A DNA stretch of 5,363 nt from Sphingomonadales bacterium (lineage in GTDB: Bacteria > Bacteroidota > Bacteroidia > UBA7662). The stretch's first letter is position 1, and each line of letters starts with the position of its first letter. The notes under the pieces were generated by a model. That model made no database searches, was not told the origin of the DNA, and was given only the letters and a program-made list of their open reading frames with translations. Below, in pieces: positions 1 to 5,363 of this stretch. The stretch spans positions 1 through 5,363 of the forward strand of contig VHBD01000106.1 in NCBI GenBank assembly GCA_016872125.1, written 5' to 3'. The translations under genes were made by a program, and so were the position numbers.

Positions 1-489
1 GGAGAGCGATGGCTTGACTTTGCGCCATAACAAAGGGGATAATTCGAAGCCGACCAAGCGATCGAGGATGCGACGGGCCTGCTGGGCCATGACCAAATCC
101 TGGTCGATGCGACGGGGATTGGCTACGGCTGCGGTGATGGCCGGCTTGGTGATTTCATGAAAAACAATGCGTCGTGTTTTGGCCTCTTGCAATTCCAGGA
201 CCTCTTGCAAATGCCATGCAATCGCTTCTCCCTCGCGGTCTTCATCCGATGCCAGCCAGACCAGCTCGGCTTTTTTGGCTAATTTGCGGAGTTCGGCGAC
301 CATGGCCTTTTTATCGTCAGGTACAGCATAGATGGCGGCATATCCCTCCTCCACTTTGACAGCATGATTGCCTTTGACCAGGTCCCGAATATGCCCATAG
401 GACGATTTTATCAAGAAATCTTCCCCCAGGTACGAACCAATGGTTTTGGCCTTTGCAGGGGATTCGACAATCAAAAGGTTTTTGGCCAT
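1..489 (-). CDS. topA: DNA topoisomerase I, N-terminal part (runs off left edge)
   Basis: Type IA topoisomerase that relaxes negative supercoils by cutting and resealing one DNA strand in the cytoplasm. The reverse strand reads from an ATG at 489 through 163 codons without a stop to the window edge, so the C-terminal majority, including the active-site tyrosine region, lies outside. The N-terminus is the TOPRIM domain: LLIVESPAKAKTI at about residues 5-17 with the conserved Glu9, then SDEDREGEAIAWHL at about 81-94 carrying the metal-binding acidic residues Asp82, Asp84 and Glu86. HEITKPAI (111-118) and AQQARRILDRLVGFELSP (135-152) are also typical of TopA. Start choice: this ATG places MAKNLLIVESPAKAKT exactly where the family begins. 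No Shine-Dalgarno sequence is visible. The gene is divergent from the downstream glycosyltransferase cluster. Identification is secure; the fragment shows no defect. Confidence 0.96.
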   Translation of the reverse strand, partial: MAKNLLIVESPAKAKTIGSYLGEDFLIKSSYGHIRDLVKGNHAVKVEEGYAAIYAVPDDKKAMVAELRKLAKKAELVWLASDEDREGEAIAWHLQEVLELQEAKTRRIVFHEITKPAITAAVANPRRIDQDLVMAQQARRILDRLVGFELSPLLWRKVKPSLS

Positions 490-506
490 AAAGGAATTTT
501 CGGAGG

Positions 507-514
507 CAAAGTAA
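507..514 (-). promoter_or_regulatory. possible Bacteroidota-type -7 element for topA
   Basis: On the minus strand this reads TTACTTTG, one mismatch from the Bacteroidota -7 consensus TAnnTTTG. It lies 17 bases upstream of the topA ATG, which would leave a very short leader. A good -33 TTTG is not seen at the expected distance; only a CTTG about 16 bases further upstream is near. This is a weak match and could be chance. Confidence 0.2.
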
Positions 515-571
515 AGGCCAAGTGTCCCCGCAAGGATATTTTTGGTTTGATTTGCGTGGAATTTGCAAGTT

Positions 572-599
572 GAAGCCCCGAAATCCCTTCGGCTTTTTT
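572..599 (+). terminator. terminator-like hairpin with T-run in the divergent spacer
   Basis: CCGAA (578-582) pairs with TTCGG (588-592) around a 5-base loop. The stem can extend as AAG with CTT across a two-base CC bulge, and six T residues follow at 594-599. This has the form of a rho-independent terminator read on the plus strand. It sits 35 bases before the GT2 start codon, with no plus-strand gene upstream in the window. It could be a leader attenuator, a stop for antisense transcripts arising over topA, or chance. Read on the minus strand it lacks a trailing T-run, so it would not terminate topA transcription. The stem is short, so confidence is modest. Confidence 0.35.
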
Positions 600-633
600 G
601 TCAAAGCTTACCCGTCACCTTTAAAGATAGTCC

Positions 634-1365
634 ATGCCTTCAGGCCTCAGTATTTTGGTTCCTGCCTACAACGAGGAGCAGACCATTATTTCGATTTTGG
701 AACTTTTATTTCAAACACAATTACCTGATAATATGAGCAAAGAAGTCATTGTGGTCAATGATTGCTCCACCGATAAGACCCCTGCCCTTTTGGATAATTT
801 TGCGAGCAGGCATCCTGAATTACCCCTGCGTATTCTGCATTGCCCTCGTAATCAAGGCAAGGGTGCAGCCATTCGGCAGGCCATCGCCTTGGCTTCGCTG
901 GACTATTTGGTGGTGCAGGATGCAGACCTGGAATACGACCCCGAGGAGTTTAAAGTTCTGCTAGCCCCCTTGATGGCAGGCAAGGCGGATGTGGTGTACG
1001 GTTCGCGTTTCATGGGGGGCAAACCGCACCGAATTTTGTTTTTTTGGCATACGGTGGGCAACAAGTTTCTGACCTTCCTTAGCAACGCCTTGACGAACTT
1101 GAACCTAACGGACATGGAAACCTGCTACAAGATGATGCGGACTTCGGTAGCTCAAGGCCTGAGGCTTCAAGAAAACCGATTTGGCTTTGAACCGGAGGTG
1201 ACAGCGGCTTTGGCGGGCATTCCTGGGATCCGTATTTACGAGGTGGGCATTTCCTATTACGGCCGCACCTATGCCGAAGGCAAGAAAATCAATTGGAAGG
1301 ACGGCTTCAGGGCCATTTATTGCATTTTGAAATACAACAGTTGGGCCAAGGTTTCTTCGCGATGA
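634..1365 (+). CDS. GT2 family glycosyltransferase, polyprenyl-phosphate sugar synthase-like
   Basis: A 243-residue GT-A fold transferase of the dolichyl/polyprenyl-phosphate mannose synthase (DPM1-like) type. Such enzymes move a sugar from a nucleotide-sugar to a polyprenyl phosphate on the cytoplasmic side of the membrane. Visible motifs in order: VPAYNEE (9-15), the nucleotide-binding VNDCSTD (41-47), NQGKGAAI (73-80), the metal-binding DAD (96-98), GSRF (123-126), DMETCYKMM (160-168), FGFEPEVT (183-190) and YYGRTYAEGKKINWKDG (208-224), the last typical of the DPM1-like branch. The protein ends soon after, with no C-terminal pair of membrane helices such as ArnC or GtrB have, so it is probably a peripheral enzyme. 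The ATG at 634 puts the first motif at residue 9, as usual; there is no clear ribosome binding site. Its stop codon overlaps the start of the ArnT-like gene (ATGA), so the two are probably co-translated and form a donor-making and donor-using pair. The sugar and nucleotide cannot be told from sequence. Confidence 0.9.
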   Translation: MPSGLSILVPAYNEEQTIISILELLFQTQLPDNMSKEVIVVNDCSTDKTPALLDNFASRHPELPLRILHCPRNQGKGAAIRQAIALASLDYLVVQDADLEYDPEEFKVLLAPLMAGKADVVYGSRFMGGKPHRILFFWHTVGNKFLTFLSNALTNLNLTDMETCYKMMRTSVAQGLRLQENRFGFEPEVTAALAGIPGIRIYEVGISYYGRTYAEGKKINWKDGFRAIYCILKYNSWAKVSSR

Positions 1366-2954
1366 GCAGATACGCCGCCGGACTTTGGCTGGCTTTGTTG
1401 GCCGTGGGTACGGTGATTGCGGGCATTGGGGTCGACCTCATGGAGGTCGACGCGGCCCAGTACGCCTCCATGGGACAGGAGATGAACGAGACCGGTCAAT
1501 GGGTGCAGCTGCACGAGCACGGGGCCCTGTACCAATCCAGGGGCTATCCCGACAAACCGCCTTTGGTGTTCTGGGCCGCCGCCCTCGGCACCAAGGTGCT
1601 GGGGGCGACCAATGCCGGCGCCAAAATCATCTCCGTCATCGTTGGCCTACTGGGCATTTGGGCCATGGGTCGTTGGGCCTGCGAGTTGCTGGGACGCTCG
1701 GCATTCTGGCCTGCCCTTGCCTTCTACGGGGCCAATATTGGCATGGGGCTGATGCTGCAGGATGTGCGTACCGACACCCTACTCGTGGCTTTGGTCTCCT
1801 TGGCCGGTTGGCAATCCCAGGTTTGGAAAAAAACAGGAGCTTGGACGCCGGCCATGTTAGCCTTTGCCTTTCTTGGCCTGGCCATGCTGGCCAAAGGCCC
1901 CTTGGCCTTCATGGCTCTCACGGCTGCCTTGGGCGGTCATGCCCTCTGGAACAGCGATTACCGCATCCTGAAGCGAGCCTCCTTTTGGGGCGGTTTGGGC
2001 CTTATGATCCTCATCCTCCTTCCTTGGCTCTGGGGCCTCTACCAGCAATGGGGTTGGGATCGAGGGATACGCTATTTTTTATGGACACAGAACTTTGGAA
2101 GGATCACCGGGGAAAACCCCTGGGCCTATCGCGCGGATTATAGCTTTGTTCTTCACAATTTGTTATGGTCTTTTCTGCCTTGGGTTGTCTTCTTGCCCTC
2201 GGCCCTTATTTGGGCCCTTCGCAACCCATCGCGGAACCGAGAATTATCCTCCATGAGCCTGACGGCCTGGACCTTGTTGGTGGTGGGGCTCAGCATCAGC
2301 AAATTCCAGTTACCCCATTACGTTTATATCCTCTGGCCATTTCAAACCCTCTTGATAACCCAATGGTGGATTCAGGCTCTCCCACCTCGTCCCTTCCAAA
2401 CGGTTCCTTGGAAACTCATGAGCCTGTTAGGATTGCTTTTCTGCATAGGGGTGGATTACGCCTGGGTCGGATTTCCACTGGCCACCCTGATAGGGTCCCT
2501 AGGCCTTGCCACTTCCTGGGCACTTCGCCGTCGCAACGCCTTGTGGATGGGGACTTCGGCCCTGCTCCTGTCCCTGCTGGTTTTGAATGCTTTCTTTTAT
2601 CCCAAACTCATGGCCTACCAGGGCTCCAGCCGCCTTGGTCGATGGTCTGTCGATCAAGGCATCGCTCCCAGGCTTCAACGAATAGGTTGCGACAACGAGT
2701 CCATCCATGCCCTGCACTTTTACACCCACAGGGTGATCCCCGAATGGTCCGCGGATTCCGCTACTGCTGGAATTTCCTATACCGTTTATGCTTCCAGGTC
2801 TTGTGCGGACTCCCTTCGCTCCCTGGGCATGAGGGTCGAACCCCTTCAGGAAATGCCATCCATCAAAGTCACCCGATTGTCCCTTGCCTTTCTAAATCCG
2901 AAGACGCGGTCGAAGCAGGGTACCATCACGGGAATTTACCGGGTTATTCCTTAA
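1362..2954 (+). CDS. ArnT/PMT-like integral membrane glycosyltransferase (GT83/GT39-type)
   Basis: A 530-residue multi-pass inner-membrane protein of the ArnT/PMT superfamily (GT-C fold), which transfers a sugar from a polyprenyl-phosphate carrier to an acceptor on the periplasmic face. Hydrophobic segments recur from about residue 7 to 411 (roughly ten to thirteen), followed by a C-terminal region of about 120 mainly polar residues, as in ArnT. Family signatures: the acidic first loop MEVDAAQYASMGQEM (27-41; Glu28 and Asp30), YPDKPPLVFW (62-71) with the KPP carrier-phosphate loop, DVRTDTLL (134-141), AMLAKGP (174-180) and the FGRITGENPWAYRADYSFVL block (245-264). The start is the ATG at 1362, which overlaps the GT2 stop by four bases; an earlier in-frame ATG at 1293 would add 23 residues translated from GT2 codons and is unlikely. 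The length agrees with ArnT (about 550). Family placement is firm; the acceptor (lipid A-like glycolipid or protein) and sugar are unknown, so no symbol is given. Confidence 0.9.
   Translation: MSRYAAGLWLALLAVGTVIAGIGVDLMEVDAAQYASMGQEMNETGQWVQLHEHGALYQSRGYPDKPPLVFWAAALGTKVLGATNAGAKIISVIVGLLGIWAMGRWACELLGRSAFWPALAFYGANIGMGLMLQDVRTDTLLVALVSLAGWQSQVWKKTGAWTPAMLAFAFLGLAMLAKGPLAFMALTAALGGHALWNSDYRILKRASFWGGLGLMILILLPWLWGLYQQWGWDRGIRYFLWTQNFGRITGENPWAYRADYSFVLHNLLWSFLPWVVFLPSALIWALRNPSRNRELSSMSLTAWTLLVVGLSISKFQLPHYVYILWPFQTLLITQWWIQALPPRPFQTVPWKLMSLLGLLFCIGVDYAWVGFPLATLIGSLGLATSWALRRRNALWMGTSALLLSLLVLNAFFYPKLMAYQGSSRLGRWSVDQGIAPRLQRIGCDNESIHALHFYTHRVIPEWSADSATAGISYTVYASRSCADSLRSLGMRVEPLQEMPSIKVTRLSLAFLNPKTRSKQGTITGIYRVIP
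1431..1451. repeat. perfect 9-bp inverted repeat with 3-base loop
   Basis: GTCGACCTC (1431-1439) and GAGGTCGAC (1443-1451) are exact reverse complements separated by ATG. The element lies in codons 24-30 of the ArnT-like gene, about 70 bases after its start codon, and encodes the first-loop residues V-D-L-M-E-V-D that include conserved acidic positions. In mRNA it could fold into a compact stem-loop. The repeat itself is certain; any function is speculative, since part of it follows from encoding two Val-Asp pairs with the same codons. Confidence 0.6.
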
Positions 2955-2974
2955 ATTCGCCGCCCTTCCAAACC

Positions 2975-4420
2975 ATGAACCTGATCGGACTGGACGCCAT
3001 TCTGAACCTACCTGCGATTCAAACCGCTTCGCAAACAGCTGCCCGGCTGAATATGCCTTGTTACCTGGTTGGGGGAGTGTTACGGGATGCCTTGTTGCAC
3101 CGTCCCATCAAGGATATTGATTTGTTGGTGGTGGGCAACGGCCCCGATTTTGCCGGCGAATGGGCCAAGGACTTGAAGGGCCAACCCAAGGTGCATATGT
3201 TCAGGAACTTTGGCACGGCCATGATCGAGACGGAGCAGATGCATTTCGAAGTCGTGGGGGCCCGTCGCGAATCCTACCACAGCGACAGCCGCAAGCCTGT
3301 TGTGACCGACGGAACCCTGGAAGATGACTTGTCCCGTAGAGATTTCACCGTCAACGCCCTGGCCTACGAATTGTACCCCCAGCCTGGTCAATGGATCGAC
3401 CTCTTTCAAGGCATCCAAGACTTGGAGGACAGTATTCTCATCACCCCTTTGGAACCGGACCTTACCTTCTCGGACGACCCATTGCGCATGATGCGGGCGA
3501 TACGCTTTGCCGCTCAACTCGGCTTCGAGGTGCATCCCGAAACCTTGGCTGCTATCACGCGCGGTGCCGAACGCATTCGCATCGTTTCCATGGAACGAAT
3601 CACTGAAGAGTTCAACAAAATTCTGCTCAGCCAACGTCCGGCCAAAGGCTTGGGCCTCCTCTACGACACCGGTCTGCTGGCCCTGATTTTCCCGGAATTA
3701 ACCCGCCTTCAAGGGGTCAAAATTGTCCAAGGCAAGGGCCACAAAGACAATTTCTACCATACCCTGCAAGTGGTCGAAAATTTGGTGTTACGTTCCGAAG
3801 ACTTGTGGCTTCGATGGGCTGCTTTACTCCACGATATCGCCAAACCCCAAACCCAAAGGTTCGAAGACGGTGTGGGATGGACCTTTCATGGCCATGAAGA
3901 ATTGGGTGCCCGTATGGTGCCCAACATCTTTCGTCACTTTAAATTGCCTTTGGACAGCACCATGACCAAGGTCCAAAACCTGGTACGCCTTCATTTGCGA
4001 CCCATCGCCCTTACCAAATCCAAAGTCAGCGATTCGGCCATGCGCCGCCTTTTGTTCGAGGTAGGCGAAGACATCGACGATTTAATGGAACTGTGCCGAG
4101 CCGATATCACCTCCAAGAACGAAACCAAGGTCAAACGTTACCTCCAGAACTTTGAGGACCTTGACCGTCGTTTACGGGAAGTTAGCGAGGCCGACCGCAT
4201 GCGGCTCTGGCAACCACCGCTGGGCGGTGCCGAAATCATGGCCACCTTCGGTTTGGAACCCGGCCGACAAGTTGGGCTCATCAAGAACAAAATCCGTCAA
4301 GCCATCCTGGATGGAGCTATCGAAAACGACCCGGAACAAGCCACCCAATTGATGCTTCGCCTGGGCCAAGAACTTGGGCTCCAGGTCCAAATTCCACCCT
4401 CGAATACCCACCAAGTTTGA
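2975..4420 (+). CDS. cca: CCA tRNA nucleotidyltransferase with HD domain
   Basis: A 481-residue class II nucleotidyltransferase that adds or repairs the 3' CCA end of tRNA in the cytoplasm. N-terminal catalytic head: YLVGGVLRDALL (30-41) with the GGxxRD motif, the metal-binding pair in DIDLLVV (47-53), RRDFTVNALAYE (121-132), then DPLRMMRAIRFAAQLGFEV (168-186) and ERIRIVSMERITEEF (199-213) of the nucleotide and tRNA-binding neck. From about 255 an HD phosphohydrolase-type domain follows: His262, LLHDIAK (284-290) with His-Asp 286-287, FHGHEELGA (304-312) and RLHLRP (338-343). The ATG at 2975 begins 20 bases after the ArnT-like stop and gives the standard N-terminus. The same frame stays open back to an ATG at 2165, but those 270 extra codons overlie the membrane protein gene and resemble nothing in the family. 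The short gap suggests cotranscription with the two glycosyltransferase genes. The symbol denotes the function; separate CC- and A-adding specificity cannot be excluded. Confidence 0.93.
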   Translation: MNLIGLDAILNLPAIQTASQTAARLNMPCYLVGGVLRDALLHRPIKDIDLLVVGNGPDFAGEWAKDLKGQPKVHMFRNFGTAMIETEQMHFEVVGARRESYHSDSRKPVVTDGTLEDDLSRRDFTVNALAYELYPQPGQWIDLFQGIQDLEDSILITPLEPDLTFSDDPLRMMRAIRFAAQLGFEVHPETLAAITRGAERIRIVSMERITEEFNKILLSQRPAKGLGLLYDTGLLALIFPELTRLQGVKIVQGKGHKDNFYHTLQVVENLVLRSEDLWLRWAALLHDIAKPQTQRFEDGVGWTFHGHEELGARMVPNIFRHFKLPLDSTMTKVQNLVRLHLRPIALTKSKVSDSAMRRLLFEVGEDIDDLMELCRADITSKNETKVKRYLQNFEDLDRRLREVSEADRMRLWQPPLGGAEIMATFGLEPGRQVGLIKNKIRQAILDGAIENDPEQATQLMLRLGQELGLQVQIPPSNTHQV

Positions 4421-4433
4421 TTTCACTGAGGTA

Positions 4434-4461
4434 TTGACAAAACGAGTTTCCTTCTTGAAAT
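4434..4461 (+). promoter_or_regulatory. possible promoter in the cca to pRiA4b-like gene gap
   Basis: The 85-base gap contains TTGACA at 4434-4439, followed 16 bases later by TGAAAT (4456-4461), a four-of-six match to the classical -10 hexamer. TTG is also the core of the Bacteroidota -33 element, but no good TAnnTTTG follows it. No terminator hairpin for cca is seen here, so readthrough from cca is equally possible. Confidence 0.2.
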
Positions 4462-4505
4462 TAGCAACCTTCTAAGACCCACTTCGCCACCCCTTAACAA
4501 CCCTT

Positions 4506-5300
4506 ATGTCCGTTTACCGCTTCAAGGTCATTATCGAAGATTACGAGGATCTTTACAGGGAAATCGAAGTCAAGGCAAGTCATAGTTTCGAGGATTTGCA
4601 CTTTGCCATCCTCAAGGCCTTTGGTTTTGACCTCAAACACCCGGCATCTTTTTTCTACAGCGATGACCTATGGCATATGGAGGACGAAATTGCCTTCAAG
4701 GACATGCCCTACAGCCTAACGAGCAACGGGATCCCGATGATTTCCACCAAGCTTAGCCAATACATCGACGACCCACATCAACGCTTCATTTACATCTATC
4801 AATCCAACGAAGATGCCTGGGCCTTTCTGCTCGAATTGGTCGCTGTAGGAGCACTGGCTTCCGCTGACGTGGTTTTGCCCCGTGTCGCAAAGGCAGAGGG
4901 TGAAGCTCCCAAACAATACAATCCCAAAGCCGCCTCGACCGCCAAACCTGGCTCGCCGTCTTCGGTCCCTGCAACAGGAGCCGCAGCGGTCCCTGCGGTC
5001 AATTCCGATGAAGATCAGGAGCCCGATCCCGAGGATATGCAAGAGGATCAACTCTTTGAACAAATCGAGTCCATGGGTAAATCCCGTAAATCCTCCTCAC
5101 TTGATTTGGCTGGCGCTGGCACAGCCTCCGAAATCCCGGACGGCTTTGTGTTGGATGATGACTCGGATTCAGGTTTGTCGGATAACGACGACGATGACGA
5201 CCAAGATCGGGATGATGAGGATGACGAAGATGGAGACGACGACGATTACCGTGGCGGAGGACGAGGTCGCTCCGGTGATTATGACCAAGACGATTACTGA
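4506..5300 (+). CDS. pRiA4b ORF-3-like protein with acidic C-terminal tail
   Basis: A 264-residue protein, probably cytoplasmic (no signal peptide or membrane segment). Residues 1 to about 128 resemble the plasmid pRiA4b ORF-3-like family (PF07929; also labelled IS1096 passenger TnpR-like): the N-terminal strand MSVYRFKVIIEDYEDLYREI, the SFEDLHFAILKAFGFDLKH helix, ASFFYSDDLWHMEDEI (47-62) and TKLSQYIDDPHQRFIYIY (81-98) before a hydrophobic AWAFLLELVAVGAL (104-117). Residues 130-165 form an Ala/Pro/Ser-rich linker. From about 167 the chain is strongly acidic; 22 of 31 residues between 217 and 247 are Asp or Glu, and the end is a Gly/Arg then Asp/Tyr-rich segment. Despite the family name nothing suggests a mobile element. 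The family has no established biochemical function. The gene lies between cca and miaA and its last 20 bases overlap the miaA start. No Shine-Dalgarno sequence precedes the ATG. The family call is from recognised pattern only. Confidence 0.8.
   Translation: MSVYRFKVIIEDYEDLYREIEVKASHSFEDLHFAILKAFGFDLKHPASFFYSDDLWHMEDEIAFKDMPYSLTSNGIPMISTKLSQYIDDPHQRFIYIYQSNEDAWAFLLELVAVGALASADVVLPRVAKAEGEAPKQYNPKAASTAKPGSPSSVPATGAAAVPAVNSDEDQEPDPEDMQEDQLFEQIESMGKSRKSSSLDLAGAGTASEIPDGFVLDDDSDSGLSDNDDDDDQDRDDEDDEDGDDDDYRGGGRGRSGDYDQDDY
5154..5246 (+). repeat. low-complexity GAT/GAC/GAG tract encoding the acidic tail
   Basis: A run of Asp and Glu codons within the pRiA4b-like gene (residues 217-247). It is an imperfect trinucleotide repeat and could vary in length by slippage. 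It also leaves neighbouring frames open: the miaA frame reads it as Met/Thr-rich codons and the opposite strand reads as Val/Ile-rich, which produces spurious reading frames. Confidence 0.7.
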
Positions 5301-5363
5301 GCCTGCCCCTGGCGCAGGTCTATCCCTACCCCAAATCCTTTTGGTGGTTGGCCCCACCGCTTC
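5281..5363 (+). CDS. miaA: tRNA dimethylallyltransferase, N-terminal fragment (runs off right edge)
   Basis: MiaA transfers a dimethylallyl group to N6 of A37 in tRNAs that read codons starting with U. Only about 27 codons are in the window. They end in PQILLVVGPTAS, the beginning of the P-loop (GPTASGKT) with which this family characteristically starts. The chosen ATG at 5281 puts the P-loop glycine at residue 24, in a normal position. The frame is open back to a stop at 4846-4848, with further in-frame ATGs at 5008, 5155, 5158, 5194, 5212, 5215, 5221 and 5230, but these lie in the acidic-tail codons of the previous gene and would add a long Met/Thr-rich extension. The start thus overlaps the previous gene by 20 bases, which suggests cotranscription. 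With so little sequence the call rests on the P-loop context; another P-loop protein is possible but less likely. Confidence 0.75.
   Translation, partial: MTKTITEPAPGAGLSLPQILLVVGPTA

Noticed and set aside
317..604. 95-codon minus-strand reading frame over the topA start and spacer
   Set aside because: It overlaps topA in a different frame; the topA frame carries the TOPRIM motifs and explains the region.
1293..1361. An earlier in-frame ATG for the ArnT-like gene
   Set aside because: The extra 23 residues are translated from conserved GT2 codons in another frame; the ATG at 1362, which overlaps the GT2 stop, gives the normal family N-terminus.
2109..2120. GGGG-AAAA-CCCC stem-loop
   Set aside because: A four-base stem inside the conserved Gly-Glu-Asn-Pro codons of the ArnT-like gene, with no T-run; explained by coding sequence.
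1385..2143. 252-codon plus-strand reading frame inside the ArnT-like gene
   Set aside because: It lies wholly within a well-supported membrane protein gene, and its Gly/His/Arg/Pro-rich translation looks like an out-of-frame product.
3080..3634. 184-codon minus-strand reading frame opposite cca
   Set aside because: It is antisense to conserved catalytic motifs of cca and its translation resembles no family I know.
4506..5300. Mobile-element origin suggested by the pRiA4b / IS1096 passenger family name
   Set aside because: No transposase, inverted repeats or target duplication are seen, and the gene sits tightly next to miaA in a housekeeping context.
4716..5357. Several minus-strand reading frames opposite the pRiA4b-like gene, including a Val/Ile-rich one at 5169-5357
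   Set aside because: They are complements of the acidic repeat and linker codons; composition alone keeps them open.

Overview
The window looks like an ordinary chromosomal segment from a member of the Bacteroidota with moderate GC. The grounds are three. The pRiA4b ORF-3-like protein is of the kind I associate with this phylum (N-terminal ASFF..D..W and TKLSQYIDDPHQRFIYIY patterns). None of the six gene starts has a recognisable Shine-Dalgarno sequence, as is usual in Bacteroidota. The HD-domain CCA-adding enzyme and the ArnT-like transferase also read like Bacteroidota homologs. The phylum is an inference from protein character; I cannot name a genus.

Layout. Bases 1-489 hold, on the minus strand, the first 163 codons of DNA topoisomerase I (topA), which runs off the left edge. 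A 144-base divergent spacer follows (490-633); it holds a terminator-like hairpin on the plus strand and perhaps the topA promoter. From 634 every gene is on the plus strand: a soluble GT2 polyprenyl-phosphate-sugar synthase-like enzyme (634-1365), a multi-pass ArnT/PMT-like glycosyltransferase starting inside the stop codon of the first (1362-2954), and an HD-domain CCA tRNA nucleotidyltransferase 20 bases downstream (2975-4420). After an 85-base gap comes a pRiA4b ORF-3-like protein with a long acidic tail (4506-5300). The last 20 bases of that gene overlap the start of tRNA dimethylallyltransferase (miaA, 5281 to the right edge).

How the genes may work together. The GT2 and ArnT-like proteins form a plausible two-step pathway. 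The first would load a sugar onto a polyprenyl phosphate on the cytoplasmic face, and the second would transfer it to an acceptor on the periplasmic face (a lipid A-like or protein acceptor; the sequence does not say which). cca and miaA both act on tRNA: one completes the 3' CCA end, the other prenylates A37. The pRiA4b-like protein between them has no assigned role. I see no mobile element, CRISPR array, RNA gene or defence system. The most notable points are the overlapping start of miaA inside the acidic-tail codons, a perfect 9-bp palindrome early in the ArnT-like gene, and the hairpin with a T-run ahead of the GT2 gene.
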